From the NCBI RefSeq assembly GCF_020829645.1, contig NZ_JAIVFS010000005.1:124001-188000 (forward strand): DNA of 64,000 nt. The letters are read 5' to 3'. A program made the translations under genes and the position numbers. The DNA is from Nostoc mirabile CHAB5784. Its GTDB lineage: Bacteria; Cyanobacteriota; Cyanobacteriia; Cyanobacteriales; Nostocaceae. Numbering within the stretch: position 1 is the first letter of the stretch; each line of letters starts with the position of its first letter. The notes below the pieces were generated by a model. That model was not told the origin of the DNA. It searched no databases and saw only the letters and a program-made list of their open reading frames with translations. Below are positions 21,570 through 31,110 of the stretch, piece after piece.

Positions 21570-21634
21570 TTTTTTTCAAGGCTAAATTGACCTAGATGTT
21601 ATAATAAATACAAAACTTGAAAAATCAAAATATT

Positions 21635-21985
21635 ATGAATTTAGCTGTAAAAACTACCCCTCTAACAACTGCACCTAAGTTAACTTATGATGTGCTGATT
21701 GAAAATCAAGCAGATGGTACAGTTAAAGCAACATTGCTAGGTTTACCAGACTGTCAAGGTTTAGGAAATACAGAAACGGAAGCGATAGAAAAACTTAGTC
21801 AAAGTTTGCAACATCGTTTAGAATCTGCCAAAATAGTCACTTTAGCAATTGAAGTACCCCAAGTAGTAGAAAACCCTTGGTTGAAAATAGCTGGTAAATA
21901 TAAAGATGATTCGCAATTTGATGAGATGCTGGAATATATAGAAGAATATCGGCGCGAATTAGATGAAAGAAGGGAGTTAAGGTAA
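21635..21985 (+). CDS. HicB-like antitoxin, copy 3
   Basis: 116 residues. Nearly identical to copy 2 over LIENQADGTVKATLLGLPDC and GNTETEAIEKLSQSL, then divergent in the tail (NPWLKIAGKYKDDSQFDEML, ending ERRELR). The tail is where toxin specificity would be expected. The start ATG at 21635 has the same upstream context as the other copies. Eight bases separate it from the following PIN gene. Confidence 0.78.
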   Translation: MNLAVKTTPLTTAPKLTYDVLIENQADGTVKATLLGLPDCQGLGNTETEAIEKLSQSLQHRLESAKIVTLAIEVPQVVENPWLKIAGKYKDDSQFDEMLEYIEEYRRELDERRELR

Positions 21986-21993
21986 ATTTAGAT

Positions 21994-22419
21994 GTGAATA
22001 ATTTAAGAATATTAGATACGGATCACCTATCTTTGATCCAAAGGGGTAATCCATCTATTAGAAAGCGATTAAATACATTTAATCCTCAAGATATTGCAAT
22101 AACTATTGTGACGGCTACTGAACAAATACGGGGAAGAATGAATACTATTAATAGGGCTGATTCATCAGGTGAATTAGTCTTAGCTTATGCTAGATTACAA
22201 GATACATTAGATGATTTAAATAGTATTAATGTCCTGGAATTTAGCGAAGATGCTGGCAATATTTATGCTGAATTAGTTAAGCAGAAAATTCGCGTTGGTA
22301 CTCAAGATTTACGCATTGCGGCAATTATGTTGTCAGGGAATGGGGTTTTAGTAACTCGCAACCGCAAGGATTTTGAGAAAGTTCCTAATTTGCGTTTAGA
22401 AGATTGGACTATATCTTAA
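21994..22419 (+). CDS. PIN-domain (VapC-like) ribonuclease toxin, copy 4
   Basis: 141 residues, GTG start (an ATG two bases earlier is closed immediately by TGA). The catalytic pattern is complete: LRILDTDHLSLI, VTATEQIRGRMN, VGTQDLRIAAIM, VTRNRKDFEKV. It is intact and paired with antitoxin copy 3. The 3' third is almost identical in DNA to copy 1, while the first two thirds resemble copies 2 and 3 more closely, so it looks mosaic. Confidence 0.87.
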   Translation: MNNLRILDTDHLSLIQRGNPSIRKRLNTFNPQDIAITIVTATEQIRGRMNTINRADSSGELVLAYARLQDTLDDLNSINVLEFSEDAGNIYAELVKQKIRVGTQDLRIAAIMLSGNGVLVTRNRKDFEKVPNLRLEDWTIS

Positions 22420-22441
22420 TTTGTCTTAAGGCTAAATTGAC

Positions 22442-22825
22442 CTATTTGTTTATAGTTAAAAAATTCAGAGTTATATTATTATCTTCCCAGTATTCTTTGG
22501 CTGAATTTAAAATATCCAACGCTATTTGGTACTGTGTAGGGTCAGCTTGAGCAAAGATATGAGCATGGTCATACAATATGACGTATCTCTCAGCCGGACA
22601 CCATGTTAAATCGGTGATACATTCATCAAAAGCATCCCAATTAGCACCAAAGTATGTAGGAAATTGCATTGCTTCAGCAGCTTTACTTAAAAATGTTTCT
22701 TTGCTATTAATTTTTTTACCATCAAGATAAAAAACTTTAGTTCCTGGTTCTGCGGCTATTTGTTCCACTGCTTCACGTATGCCTTGTTTTATATCTATTG
22801 ACGAAATATTTAGAAATTCACTCAT
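22442..22825 (-). CDS. Barstar-family RNase inhibitor
   Basis: 127 residues. The barstar core is clear: KVFYLDGKKINSKETFLSKA, then FPTYFGANWDAFDECITDLT and YVILYDHAHIF. In barstar the GxNWDA helix and nearby acidic residues plug the RNase active site. It is encoded directly after a guanyl-specific RNase gene on the same strand, so it is the cognate immunity protein. The start is set by AGGAGG five bases before the ATG at 22825; a longer frame to 22846 has no such site. Confidence 0.93.
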   Translation of the reverse strand: MSEFLNISSIDIKQGIREAVEQIAAEPGTKVFYLDGKKINSKETFLSKAAEAMQFPTYFGANWDAFDECITDLTWCPAERYVILYDHAHIFAQADPTQYQIALDILNSAKEYWEDNNITLNFLTINK

Positions 22826-22848
22826 ATATTCCTCCTTACTTATCACGA

Positions 22849-23133
22849 CTAGTAGATGACTTCTTGAAAGCTATTGTAGTGATCAGCAGTATAATAAAGT
22901 TCGGCATTTTGCCCAGTAATCAGACGGCGACTACCTCTATCTGTTGCTCCGGGAGTTGGTACTGTGTACTCTCTGTAATATCCTCGCGGTTGTGGTGGCA
23001 GTAATCCTTCAAGGTTTTTGAACACAATGCCATCTTTGCTATGAGGGTAAGAACCGCCTACGGAAATAAGATTGATAGTAGCTTGAACTTCTGAAGGTAA
23101 TTTACTAATGTCAACTTGTGGTATTACACTCAT
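22849..23133 (-). CDS. Guanyl-specific ribonuclease (RNase Sa/barnase type), leaderless
   Basis: 94 residues, matching the whole mature RNase Sa-like domain (LPSEVQATINLI, DGIVFKNLEGLLP, GYYREYTVPTPG, RGSRRLITG, YYTADHYNSF). The catalytic residues align with Glu55, Arg66, Arg70 (or Arg69) and His85, so the enzyme should be active. Secreted relatives carry a signal peptide. Here MSVIPQVDISK leads straight into the domain, so the product should stay in the cytoplasm or be the tip of a once larger toxin. A longer frame to 23160 adds only nine residues. The barstar gene starts 23 bases downstream. Confidence 0.92.
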   Translation of the reverse strand: MSVIPQVDISKLPSEVQATINLISVGGSYPHSKDGIVFKNLEGLLPPQPRGYYREYTVPTPGATDRGSRRLITGQNAELYYTADHYNSFQEVIY

Positions 23134-23166
23134 TATAAATACTTTCTTTGATTTTCTCAACCACTA

Positions 23167-23266
23167 GCTGAAGGATATATAGAAGCTGATCGCCGTGAAC
23201 TTAATTTAGAGAATGAGACAAAGTGAGTATTGTGTGGATATTTAGATACAGATCACTTATCCTTTT
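23167..23266 (+). pseudogene. Relic of a further antitoxin/PIN toxin pair
   Basis: About 100 bases matching the junction of the pairs above. The end of an antitoxin reads GYIEADRRELNLENETK followed by TGA. After it comes TGTGGATATTTAGATACAGA, i.e. the ILDTDH start of a PIN gene with one extra T that shifts the frame. Homology stops after CACTTATCC. It marks a former copy at the island's right side. Confidence 0.75.
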
Positions 23267-23275
23267 AGTTAGCAC

Positions 23276-23507
23276 TTAGCCCTTTGAACCAACTAGACAA
23301 CGATAAACCTTATTATTTTTCGGATTCCGAACCTGAAAAGAATCAGTATCAATAATTGAAGGTAAGGCGCGATCGTTTACAAGAATATTTTGCGGCTTGA
23401 TGTCACCCAAAACATAGCCAGAAATGTGAATTGCTTCAAGAATTGAGGATATATTCAGTGCTGTTGTGTGTAGAAAACGCCAATCAACGTCAAGTTTTAA
23501 TGTCTTT
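23276..23507 (-). pseudogene. Protein-kinase fragment (COG4248-like) remnant
   Basis: Read on the minus strand, a 76-codon open stretch gives WRFLHTTALNISSILEAIH, then GYVLGDIKPQNILVNDRALP and SIIDTDSFQV. The GDIKPQNILV (catalytic loop, HRD-like) and DTD (DFG-like) motifs identify a kinase domain of the type linked to VWA and PP2C genes. Both ends are missing: no N-lobe and nothing after VYRCLVGSKG. It overlaps the end of the VWA fragment in another frame. Confidence 0.65.
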
Positions 23508-23768
23508 ATAAGTCTGTTTCCGATTTTCTAAAAAATCCAAAGCATACTCAATCGCCGTACCCATTGGGGTTAAACCACCTACTTCCAATATAGGCGGTGT
23601 AAATTGATCAATCGTCACAAAATCTTGTATCAATTTAACTATAGGGCCAAATGTAATCCTAGCCACTTCCACACTCAGCGATGCTTGGGAATCTTTTAGT
23701 ACATCTTGTTTGAAAGCAGCAAGTCCTCGAAACAATAGCCGGAAAGAATGATTTTTAGGTAGGGGCAA
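23490..23768 (-). pseudogene. TerY-like VWA-domain fragment
   Basis: 92 codons. From residue 20 on it matches the middle of TerY-type von Willebrand A proteins: DSQASLSVEVARITFGPIVK, FTPPILEVGGLTPMGTAIEY. The MIDAS-forming DxSxS at the domain start is missing and replaced by sequence next to a palindromic repeat, while GGLTPMG (the MIDAS Thr) remains. It ends early (QTYKDIKT) at the junction with the kinase remnant. The pair looks like a deletion scar of a TerY-phosphatase-kinase locus. Confidence 0.65.
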
Positions 23769-23797
23769 TTCATGAATTGCCCCTACTGCGTGTACCT
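23760..23797. repeat. Dispersed palindromic repeat, copy 2
   Basis: Core GGGGCAATTCATGAATTGCC plus a GCGTGTAC flank, the same element as at 10799-10836 in opposite orientation. It borders the truncated end of the VWA fragment. Confidence 0.7.
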
Positions 23798-23877
23798 TAG
23801 CGTAAGTCCTAAAGTAGTATCTTTGCTCTAATCATCCACTATCCGCTAAACTCAGAAATGCTGCGTTATTCCTCATC

Positions 23878-25059
23878 ATGTCCGATTCCCAAACTGTTAG
23901 TGCTGCTGTTGCCAAACTCTACAATACCTACCCCTTTCCGCCAGAAGCCCTGTTGGATGAACCACCCCCAGGCTACAACTGGCGCTGGAATTGGCTAGCC
24001 GCTCATAACTTTTGCACAGGTCAAAAACGCCAAAGGCAAGATATTCGGATTTTAGATGCAGGTTGCGGTACTGGTGTGAGTACAGAGTACTTGGTTCATC
24101 TCAATCCTCAGGCTTCTGTTGTGGGAATTGACCTCAGTACTGGCGCTTTAGCTGTAGCAAAAGAGCGTTGTCAGCGTTCAGGGGCTACCCGCGTTGAATT
24201 TCATCACCTCAGCTTGTTTGATGTGGAACAGTTACCGGGTGAGTTTGATTTAATCAACTGTGTTGGTGTTTTGCATCATACCTCCGATCCCATTCGTGGT
24301 ATTCAAGCCTTGGCGAAGAAGTTAGCCCCAGGCGGCTTAATGCACATTTTTGTGTACGGGGAGTTGGGACGCTGGGAAATTCAACTCATGCAAAAAGCGA
24401 TCGCACTTCTTCAAGGTGACAAAAAAGGCGACTACCGCGATGGTGTTCATGTCGGACGACAAATATTTGCCTCTTTACCAGAAAACAACCGAATTGTCAA
24501 ATCTGATAAACAGCGTTGGTCATTAGAAAACCACAAGGATGAAAACTTTGCGGATATGTACGTTCATCCCCAGGAAATTGACTACAACATTGAGACGCTG
24601 TTTGAATTAATAGATGCTTCGGGATTGGAGTTTATTGGTTTCTCGAATCCGAGTTTCTGGGATTTGGAGAGACTTTTAGGCAAAGCACCAGAGTTAGTAG
24701 AACGGACAAAAGAATTGAGCGATCGCCAGGTTTACCGTTTGATAGAATTACTAGATCCAGAAGTAACTCATTACGAGTTTTTCCTCGGTCGTCCTCCTTT
24801 AATCAAGTCCAACTGGTCAGACGATAACGCCCTATTGGCAGCGATTCCCGAACTTAATCCTTGTATTGAAGGATTTCCCAGCCAATGTTTCTTTAATTAC
24901 GATTACCAGATTGTTAATTTATCTGTAGCAGAGTTTGAATTTATGCAAAAGTGTGATGCTAGTTCAACAGTGGCAGATATTTTAGCAGGTGTGCAACTGG
25001 GATTGGATGGGGTAAGAACGCTTCTCCAGCAGCAGCTGATTTTATTGACACCTGCTTAA
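23878..25059 (+). CDS. Class I SAM-dependent methyltransferase, cyanobacterial two-part type
   Basis: 393 residues. Motif I is RILDAGCGTGVSTEYLV, then VVGIDLSTGALAVAKERCQ, motif IV FDLINCVGVLHHTSDP, and KLAPGGLMHIFVYGELGRWE. The N-terminal AVAKLYNTYPFPPEALLDE and the long C-terminal part (residues 240-393, FSNPSFWDLERLLGK, HYEFFLGRPPL) make up the rest of the cyanobacterial family. The substrate is unknown. It lies upstream of the atp operon on the same strand, but a 490-base gap argues against direct cotranscription. Confidence 0.85.
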   Translation: MSDSQTVSAAVAKLYNTYPFPPEALLDEPPPGYNWRWNWLAAHNFCTGQKRQRQDIRILDAGCGTGVSTEYLVHLNPQASVVGIDLSTGALAVAKERCQRSGATRVEFHHLSLFDVEQLPGEFDLINCVGVLHHTSDPIRGIQALAKKLAPGGLMHIFVYGELGRWEIQLMQKAIALLQGDKKGDYRDGVHVGRQIFASLPENNRIVKSDKQRWSLENHKDENFADMYVHPQEIDYNIETLFELIDASGLEFIGFSNPSFWDLERLLGKAPELVERTKELSDRQVYRLIELLDPEVTHYEFFLGRPPLIKSNWSDDNALLAAIPELNPCIEGFPSQCFFNYDYQIVNLSVAEFEFMQKCDASSTVADILAGVQLGLDGVRTLLQQQLILLTPA

Positions 25060-25549
25060 TTACACTGGATTTTGATACTAAGTTAAGATTTGTCAATTTA
25101 TACTCGTGGTAAGGAGCGATCGCCCATCACCACTTTTGGTAAATTAATGTAAATTAGGAAAGTGCCTAAGAAACAGGGTATTGTACATCCCAAAAGTTGG
25201 AGCTTTCTGGAATTCAGCAGTGGTGCGATCTTTAATGACTTGCCGCTACTCTACGATTTCTGACTTGCGGTACTTTCATACGATAACTCTTGCACCAGTT
25301 GATTTTATTGACACCAACTTACTTCAAACTTTGGAGGATAATAATTCACTCAAAAAAACTGGAATTGGAAGAAATTTTGAATTTTCAGGCAGCATTTATT
25401 GATTATTCGCCCAAACACTCCCTCACACGATCAGCCGCTCTCTCGCTTCTGTGAGCGCGATTTTACTGACTGCCTGATGTTGACAAGAAGTTAATTGTTT
25501 TTTCCTAAAGTATTGTTACCGGATCGTGATATGATTCAGCTGACTGAAT
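25060..25549 (+). promoter_or_regulatory. Spacer upstream of the atp operon
   Basis: 490 bases with no supported gene. It should contain the atp operon promoter. A 73-codon frame at 25181-25402 has no recognisable content and no good start signal. Nothing else stands out except two HIP1-like GCGATC cores. Confidence 0.35.
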
Positions 25550-26029
25550 GTGCAGTCATCATATTTAACTGTACTGGTTTCAAGTCCCGTGAGCTTGTCA
25601 GACGAATCAATTGCGCCCACTCCGACAACGCAACAAGATGCTAAAACTGGTTCTGGAGACACAGAATCAGGTAACTCCATGCAAGAGTTCCATCAACTCT
25701 TCCAGCGATTATTGGTAATCACGCTTGTCTTGACGGGGGTTATTTTTATCTCTGTGTGGATTTTTTATTCCTTAAACATTGCCCTAAATTATTTAATTGG
25801 GGCGTGTACAGGTGTGGTTTACTTAAAAATGTTGGCTAGAGACGTTGAGCAGCTCGGTAGTGAGAAAACCAGTCTGAGCAAAACTCGTTTTGCTCTGTTT
25901 ATTGGAGTGATGATCGTGGCAAGTCAATGGCGTGAGCTACAGATTCTGCCCATTTTTTTGGGATTTCTAACTTACAAAGCCACGCTCCTCGTCTATATGG
26001 TGCAAATTGCGTTCATTCCTGATTCTTAA
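25550..26029 (+). CDS. atpI: ATP synthase accessory protein I
   Basis: 159 residues in the longest frame. Two to four hydrophobic segments ([36 protein letters not shown], and so on) match the small Atp1/AtpI membrane protein that starts cyanobacterial and bacterial atp operons and assists c-ring assembly or Mg2+ supply. The first GTG is at 25550. A second in-frame GTG at 25589 ([12 protein letters not shown]) gives a length nearer to relatives. Neither has a strong ribosome-binding site. atpB follows after 60 bases. Confidence 0.85.
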   Translation: MQSSYLTVLVSSPVSLSDESIAPTPTTQQDAKTGSGDTESGNSMQEFHQLFQRLLVITLVLTGVIFISVWIFYSLNIALNYLIGACTGVVYLKMLARDVEQLGSEKTSLSKTRFALFIGVMIVASQWRELQILPIFLGFLTYKATLLVYMVQIAFIPDS

Positions 26030-26089
26030 AAAGTCAGGCTCACAAAGATAGTAATCCCATCCTCGCTCGTTGGGGAAAATGCTTGAAGA

Positions 26090-27246
<1,157 letters not shown>

Positions 27247-27428
27247 TACCTGAAAATTTTTGTGAGTGTGGAGACGTGAACCATCACGCCTCTACAATCG
27301 AAATGTTTTGGGTATCTTAATAGTTTTAATGTTCAGTTGACCCTTCTTGGCTATGGGTCTCTAAAATATGAAAGGTTGGATGATGTTGCTAGCCACGAAA
27401 ACTGCTACTCCAGCCAAAGAGGAGACAA

Positions 27429-27860
27429 ATGTTTGATTTCGATGCTACCTTGCCCTTCATGGCATTGCAATTCTTGCTACTGGCAGCTTTGTTGAATGCA
27501 ATTTTCTATAAGCCACTGACCAAGGTACTAGACGATCGCGATAATTATATCCGAACGAATACCCTTGAGGCGCAAGAGAGCTTGGCTAAAGCCGAGCGCT
27601 TGGCTACCGAATATGAGCAGCAACTCGCAGACGCTCGCAGACAATCGCAAGCTACCGTAGAAGCGGCTCAACTTGAAGCTAAGAAAATTACTGCCGAGAA
27701 AATCGCCGAGGCCCAAAAGGAAGCTCAGTCTCAACGAGAACAAGCTTCTGTTGAAATAGAACAACAAAAGCAAGAAGCTTTTCGCACCTTAGAGCAACAA
27801 GTTGATGCTCTAAGCAGGCAGATTCTAGAAAAACTATTGGGGCCAACTCCAGTTAGATAA
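27429..27860 (+). CDS. atpF2: ATP synthase F0 subunit b'
   Basis: 143 residues (also called atpG in cyanobacteria). One N-terminal membrane helix ([20 protein letters not shown]) is followed by a long Ala/Glu/Gln-rich coiled coil forming the peripheral stalk with subunit b. The end (LLGPTPVR) lies inside a 58-bp tandem duplication that continues into the spacer, so the last nine codons are present twice in the DNA. The start ATG is preceded by GAGGAG. Confidence 0.96.
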   Translation: MFDFDATLPFMALQFLLLAALLNAIFYKPLTKVLDDRDNYIRTNTLEAQESLAKAERLATEYEQQLADARRQSQATVEAAQLEAKKITAEKIAEAQKEAQSQREQASVEIEQQKQEAFRTLEQQVDALSRQILEKLLGPTPVR

Positions 27861-27950
27861 GTTAACTGGACTGGTTCTGTGAAAGCATACGCTATTGGGG
27901 CCAACTCCAGTTAGATAAGTTAACTGGACTGGTTCTGTGAAAGCATACGC
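27834..27950 (+). repeat. 58-bp tandem duplication covering the atpF2 3' end
   Basis: Two exact, adjacent 58-bp copies (27834-27891, 27892-27949) starting CTATTGGGGCCAACTCCAGT. The first copy contains the last codons and stop of atpF2; the second is untranslated. The inner sequence AGTTAGATAAGTTAACT is partly palindromic. Confidence 0.9.
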
Positions 27951-27981
27951 GCAACTGGTCCCTAGTCCAGAGCGCCAAATT

Positions 27982-28097
27982 TAAGTGTCAAAAAAGGCAC
28001 TTTTTTCCCTTCGGGGGAAAGATACTTAATTTCCCTTCGGGGGAAAGATACTTAATTTCCCTTCGGGGGAAAGATACTTAATTTCCCTTCGGGAAAA
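27982..28097 (+). promoter_or_regulatory. Terminator-like hairpin plus four tandem UUCG hairpins
   Basis: First comes AAGTGTC-(A)6-GGCACTT followed by a T-run (27983-28006), which has the form of an intrinsic terminator or attenuator. Then four copies of TTTCCC-TTCG-GGGGAAA-like hairpins occur at 28004-28020, 28030-28046, 28056-28072 and 28082-28097, on a 26-bp period. UUCG loops are exceptionally stable in RNA. They sit between atpF2 and atpF and could limit read-through, set processing, or block ribonucleases. The structures are seen directly; the role is inferred. Confidence 0.75.
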
Positions 28098-28132
28098 TAC
28101 AACGTATTAGCAAGCGAGCAGCGCACTTGTAA

Positions 28133-28705
28133 ATGGGTATCATGGGGACATTCTTATTACTTGCCGCAGAAGCGAACGCTGTTCACTCTGAATTGGCAGA
28201 AGGCGCAGGAGAAGGTGGTTTCGGTCTAAACCTAGACATTTTTGAAACCAATCTGATTAATTTAGCGATTCTGGTTGGCATACTATTCTACTTCGGACGT
28301 AAAGTTTTAAGCAATATCCTGAACGAGCGACAATCCAATATTGCCACCGCAATTCAGGAAGCAGAAGGGCGCTTAAAAGAGGCTTCAACTGCCCTTTCCC
28401 AAGCGCAAGAGCAATTGAAGCAATCTCAGGCAGAGGCAGAACGCATCCGTCAATCTGCCACAGAAAACGCCCAAAAGGCGAAAGAAGCCTTGTTGGCGAA
28501 GGCAGTGCAAGACGTAGAACGATTAAAACAAACAGCAGCAGCAGATTTAAACACCGAAACAGAGCGAGCGATCGCTCAACTGCGGCAACGAGTTGCTACA
28601 CTAGCATTGCAAAAAGTCGAATCGCAACTCAAAACCGGGATTGCCGACGATGCTCAACAAAGTTTAATTGACCGCAGCATCGCACAATTGGGAGGCAATG
28701 TATGA
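28133..28705 (+). CDS. atpF: ATP synthase F0 subunit b
   Basis: 190 residues. A short exported N-terminus (residues 1-35) is followed by one membrane helix ([20 protein letters not shown]) and a long charged coiled coil ([20 protein letters not shown] and onward) forming the stator stalk with b'. Its TGA overlaps the ATG of atpH (ATGA), so delta is translationally coupled to b. An alternative start at the second Met (28142) is possible. Confidence 0.97.
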   Translation: MGIMGTFLLLAAEANAVHSELAEGAGEGGFGLNLDIFETNLINLAILVGILFYFGRKVLSNILNERQSNIATAIQEAEGRLKEASTALSQAQEQLKQSQAEAERIRQSATENAQKAKEALLAKAVQDVERLKQTAAADLNTETERAIAQLRQRVATLALQKVESQLKTGIADDAQQSLIDRSIAQLGGNV

Positions 28706-29256
28706 CAAGTCAGGTAGCGGCAGCCGAAGTAGCCCAGCCCTATGCACAGGCACTTTTGTCAATAGCGCAATCGAAAAATTTGACAGAAGAGTTCGGGGAA
28801 GATGCGCGTACTTTCCTGGGACTGCTTAGAGGAGACAAACAGCTACACAATTTCTTCAGCAACCCGTTTATTCAGGCTGAGAACAAAAAAGCTCTCATCA
28901 AACAAATACTCGGTGAAGGCTCTAACCCCTACTTACGTAACTTTTTGTTGGTACTAGTAGACAAACGCCGCATTGCATTCTTGGAATCGATTTTTCAACA
29001 ATATCTGGCGCTGTTGCGGCAGCTGAATCAAACCGTATTAGCGGAAGTAATTTCAGCCGTTCCCCTCACAGAAGCTCAACAGCAGGCAATCATCCAAAAG
29101 GTCATTGCCATCAGTAATGCTCGCCAGGTAGAACTAGAAACCAAGGTAGACAGTGAGTTAATTGGTGGTGTGATCATTAAAGTAGGTTCACAGGTAATTG
29201 ATGCCAGTATCCGGGGTCAGTTGCGTCGCCTTTCATTGCGCTTAACTAATAGCTAG
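28702..29256 (+). CDS. atpH: ATP synthase F1 subunit delta
   Basis: 184 residues. It joins the peripheral stalk to the top of F1. Family features are [20 protein letters not shown] at the N-terminus and the C-terminal [20 protein letters not shown] followed by SIRGQLRRL. It overlaps atpF by four bases. The following spacer to atpA (238 bases) is full of small palindromic repeats. Confidence 0.97.
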   Translation: MTSQVAAAEVAQPYAQALLSIAQSKNLTEEFGEDARTFLGLLRGDKQLHNFFSNPFIQAENKKALIKQILGEGSNPYLRNFLLVLVDKRRIAFLESIFQQYLALLRQLNQTVLAEVISAVPLTEAQQQAIIQKVIAISNARQVELETKVDSELIGGVIIKVGSQVIDASIRGQLRRLSLRLTNS

Positions 29257-29269
29257 AAAGTTAGGAGTA

Positions 29270-29460
29270 GAGACGCGATTAATCGCGTCTGTACAGGAAT
29301 ATTGAGTAGAGACGCGATTAATCGCGTACAGGAGTTAGGAGACGCGATTAATCGCGTACAGGAGTTAGGAGTTAAGTAAATAGTAATTTATTTTGACTTT
29401 TAACTTTTAAGCTTTGCTTTTTTAACTCATCCCTCTTAACTCATCCCTCTTAACTCTTGA
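29270..29460. repeat. Palindromic and direct repeats between atpH and atpA
   Basis: GACGCGATTAATCGCGT occurs three times (29271-29290, 29311-29328 and 29341-29358), the first extended to a perfect 18-base palindrome ending GTC. After these, AGGAGTTAGG units and a doubled CTCATCCCTCTTAA run fill the rest of the spacer. Confidence 0.85.
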
Positions 29461-29494
29461 ATTTTTCCGTCTCGAAAGCAAACAAGATAGACAC

Positions 29495-31015
29495 ATGAGC
29501 ATATCAATTAGACCTGACGAAATTAGCAGCATTATCCAACAACAAATCGAGCAATACGATCAAGAGGTCAAAGTTGCTAACGTTGGTACTGTTCTCCAAG
29601 TTGGTGATGGTATTGCCCGGATTTATGGTCTGGAAAAGGCTATGTCTGGGGAACTTTTGGAATTTGAAGATGGTACAATTGGCATCGCCCAAAACTTAGA
29701 AGAAGACAATGTGGGCGCGGTGCTAATGGGTGAAGGGCTGGAAATTCAAGAAGGTAGTTCTGTAACTGCTACTGGTAGAATTGCCCAAGTACCCGTAGGA
29801 GAAGCCTTAATTGGACGAGTTGTAGACGCATTGGGTCGTCCCATTGATGGTAAGGGAGACATCAAGACTTCAGACAGCCGTTTGATTGAATCTCCAGCAC
29901 CCGGTATCATTGCTCGTCGGTCAGTACACGAACCCCTGCAAACGGGGATCACAGCTATTGACTCAATGATTCCTATTGGTCGCGGTCAACGGGAATTGAT
30001 TATCGGCGATCGCCAAACCGGTAAAACTGCGATCGCGATCGACACAATCATCAACCAAAAAGAAGAAGATGTAATTTGTGTATACGTTGCGATCGGTCAA
30101 AAGGCTTCCACCGTAGCTAACGTGGTGCAAACATTGCAAGAAAAAGGCGCGATGGATTACACCGTTGTCGTCGCAGCTAGTGCCAGTGAACCAGCAACAC
30201 TACAATACCTAGCTCCTTACACAGGCGCAACTATTGCTGAGTACTTTATGTACAAAGGCAAAGCTACCCTGGTAATTTATGATGACCTCTCCAAGCAAGC
30301 CCAAGCTTATCGCCAAATGTCACTACTGCTGCGTCGTCCACCCGGACGCGAAGCTTACCCTGGAGATGTATTCTACATCCACTCTCGTTTGCTAGAAAGA
30401 GCCGCCAAGCTAAGTGACGAATTAGGTAAAGGCAGTATGACCGCCCTACCAATCATCGAAACCCAAGCTGGTGACGTTTCAGCATACATCCCCACCAACG
30501 TAATTTCCATTACCGATGGTCAGATATTCCTATCTTCTGACTTGTTCAACGCTGGTATCCGTCCAGCTGTGAACCCAGGTATTTCTGTATCCCGCGTAGG
30601 TTCTGCGGCTCAAACCAAGGCAATGAAAAAAGTTGCCGGTAAGATTAAATTGGAACTAGCCCAATTTGACGACCTGCAAGCCTTCGCTCAATTTGCTTCC
30701 GACTTAGATAAAGCCACTCAAGACCAGTTAGCACGGGGTCAACGGTTACGCGAACTTCTCAAGCAGCCACAAAATTCGCCACTCTCAGTATACGAGCAAG
30801 TGGCAATTCTTTACGCTGGTATCAATGGTTACTTAGATGACGTTCCTGTAGATAAAGTCACAACCTTTACCCAAGGTCTGCGGGAGTACTTAAAGACTGG
30901 TAAAACCCAGTATGCCCAAGGAGTACAAGCCTCCAAAGCACTAGGTGATGCAGAAGAAGCTGCCTTGAAGGAAGCACTTACCGAATACAAAAAGACCTTC
31001 AAAGCAGCAGCGTAA
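29495..31015 (+). CDS. atpA: ATP synthase F1 subunit alpha
   Basis: 506 residues, full length. Non-catalytic nucleotide-binding subunit of F1. The P-loop is GDRQTGKT (residues 171-178), preceded by [16 protein letters not shown]. The alpha/beta signature [17 protein letters not shown] is present. It alternates with beta in the hexamer; the beta and epsilon genes are not in this window, as is normal for cyanobacteria, where they form a second locus. The start [14 protein letters not shown] is canonical. Confidence 0.98.
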   Translation: MSISIRPDEISSIIQQQIEQYDQEVKVANVGTVLQVGDGIARIYGLEKAMSGELLEFEDGTIGIAQNLEEDNVGAVLMGEGLEIQEGSSVTATGRIAQVPVGEALIGRVVDALGRPIDGKGDIKTSDSRLIESPAPGIIARRSVHEPLQTGITAIDSMIPIGRGQRELIIGDRQTGKTAIAIDTIINQKEEDVICVYVAIGQKASTVANVVQTLQEKGAMDYTVVVAASASEPATLQYLAPYTGATIAEYFMYKGKATLVIYDDLSKQAQAYRQMSLLLRRPPGREAYPGDVFYIHSRLLERAAKLSDELGKGSMTALPIIETQAGDVSAYIPTNVISITDGQIFLSSDLFNAGIRPAVNPGISVSRVGSAAQTKAMKKVAGKIKLELAQFDDLQAFAQFASDLDKATQDQLARGQRLRELLKQPQNSPLSVYEQVAILYAGINGYLDDVPVDKVTTFTQGLREYLKTGKTQYAQGVQASKALGDAEEAALKEALTEYKKTFKAAA

Positions 31016-31017
31016 TT

Positions 31018-31105
31018 AGTCATTAGTCATTAGTCATTAGTCATTGGTAAATAACTAATGACTAGTGACAAAGGACAAATGACAAATGACTAAGGACTAA
31101 GGAAA
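31018..31105. repeat. Heptad-type repeats between atpA and atpG
   Basis: TCATTAG is repeated in tandem about five times (31019-31050), then its near complement (ACTAATGAC, GACAAATGAC, and so on) fills the rest. The two halves could pair into an imperfect hairpin within the operon message. Confidence 0.8.
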
Positions 31106-31110
31106 AGAAT

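Noticed and set aside
25181..25402. 73-codon frame upstream of the atp operon
   Set aside because: No family resemblance, no ribosome-binding site, and it lies in a promoter spacer.
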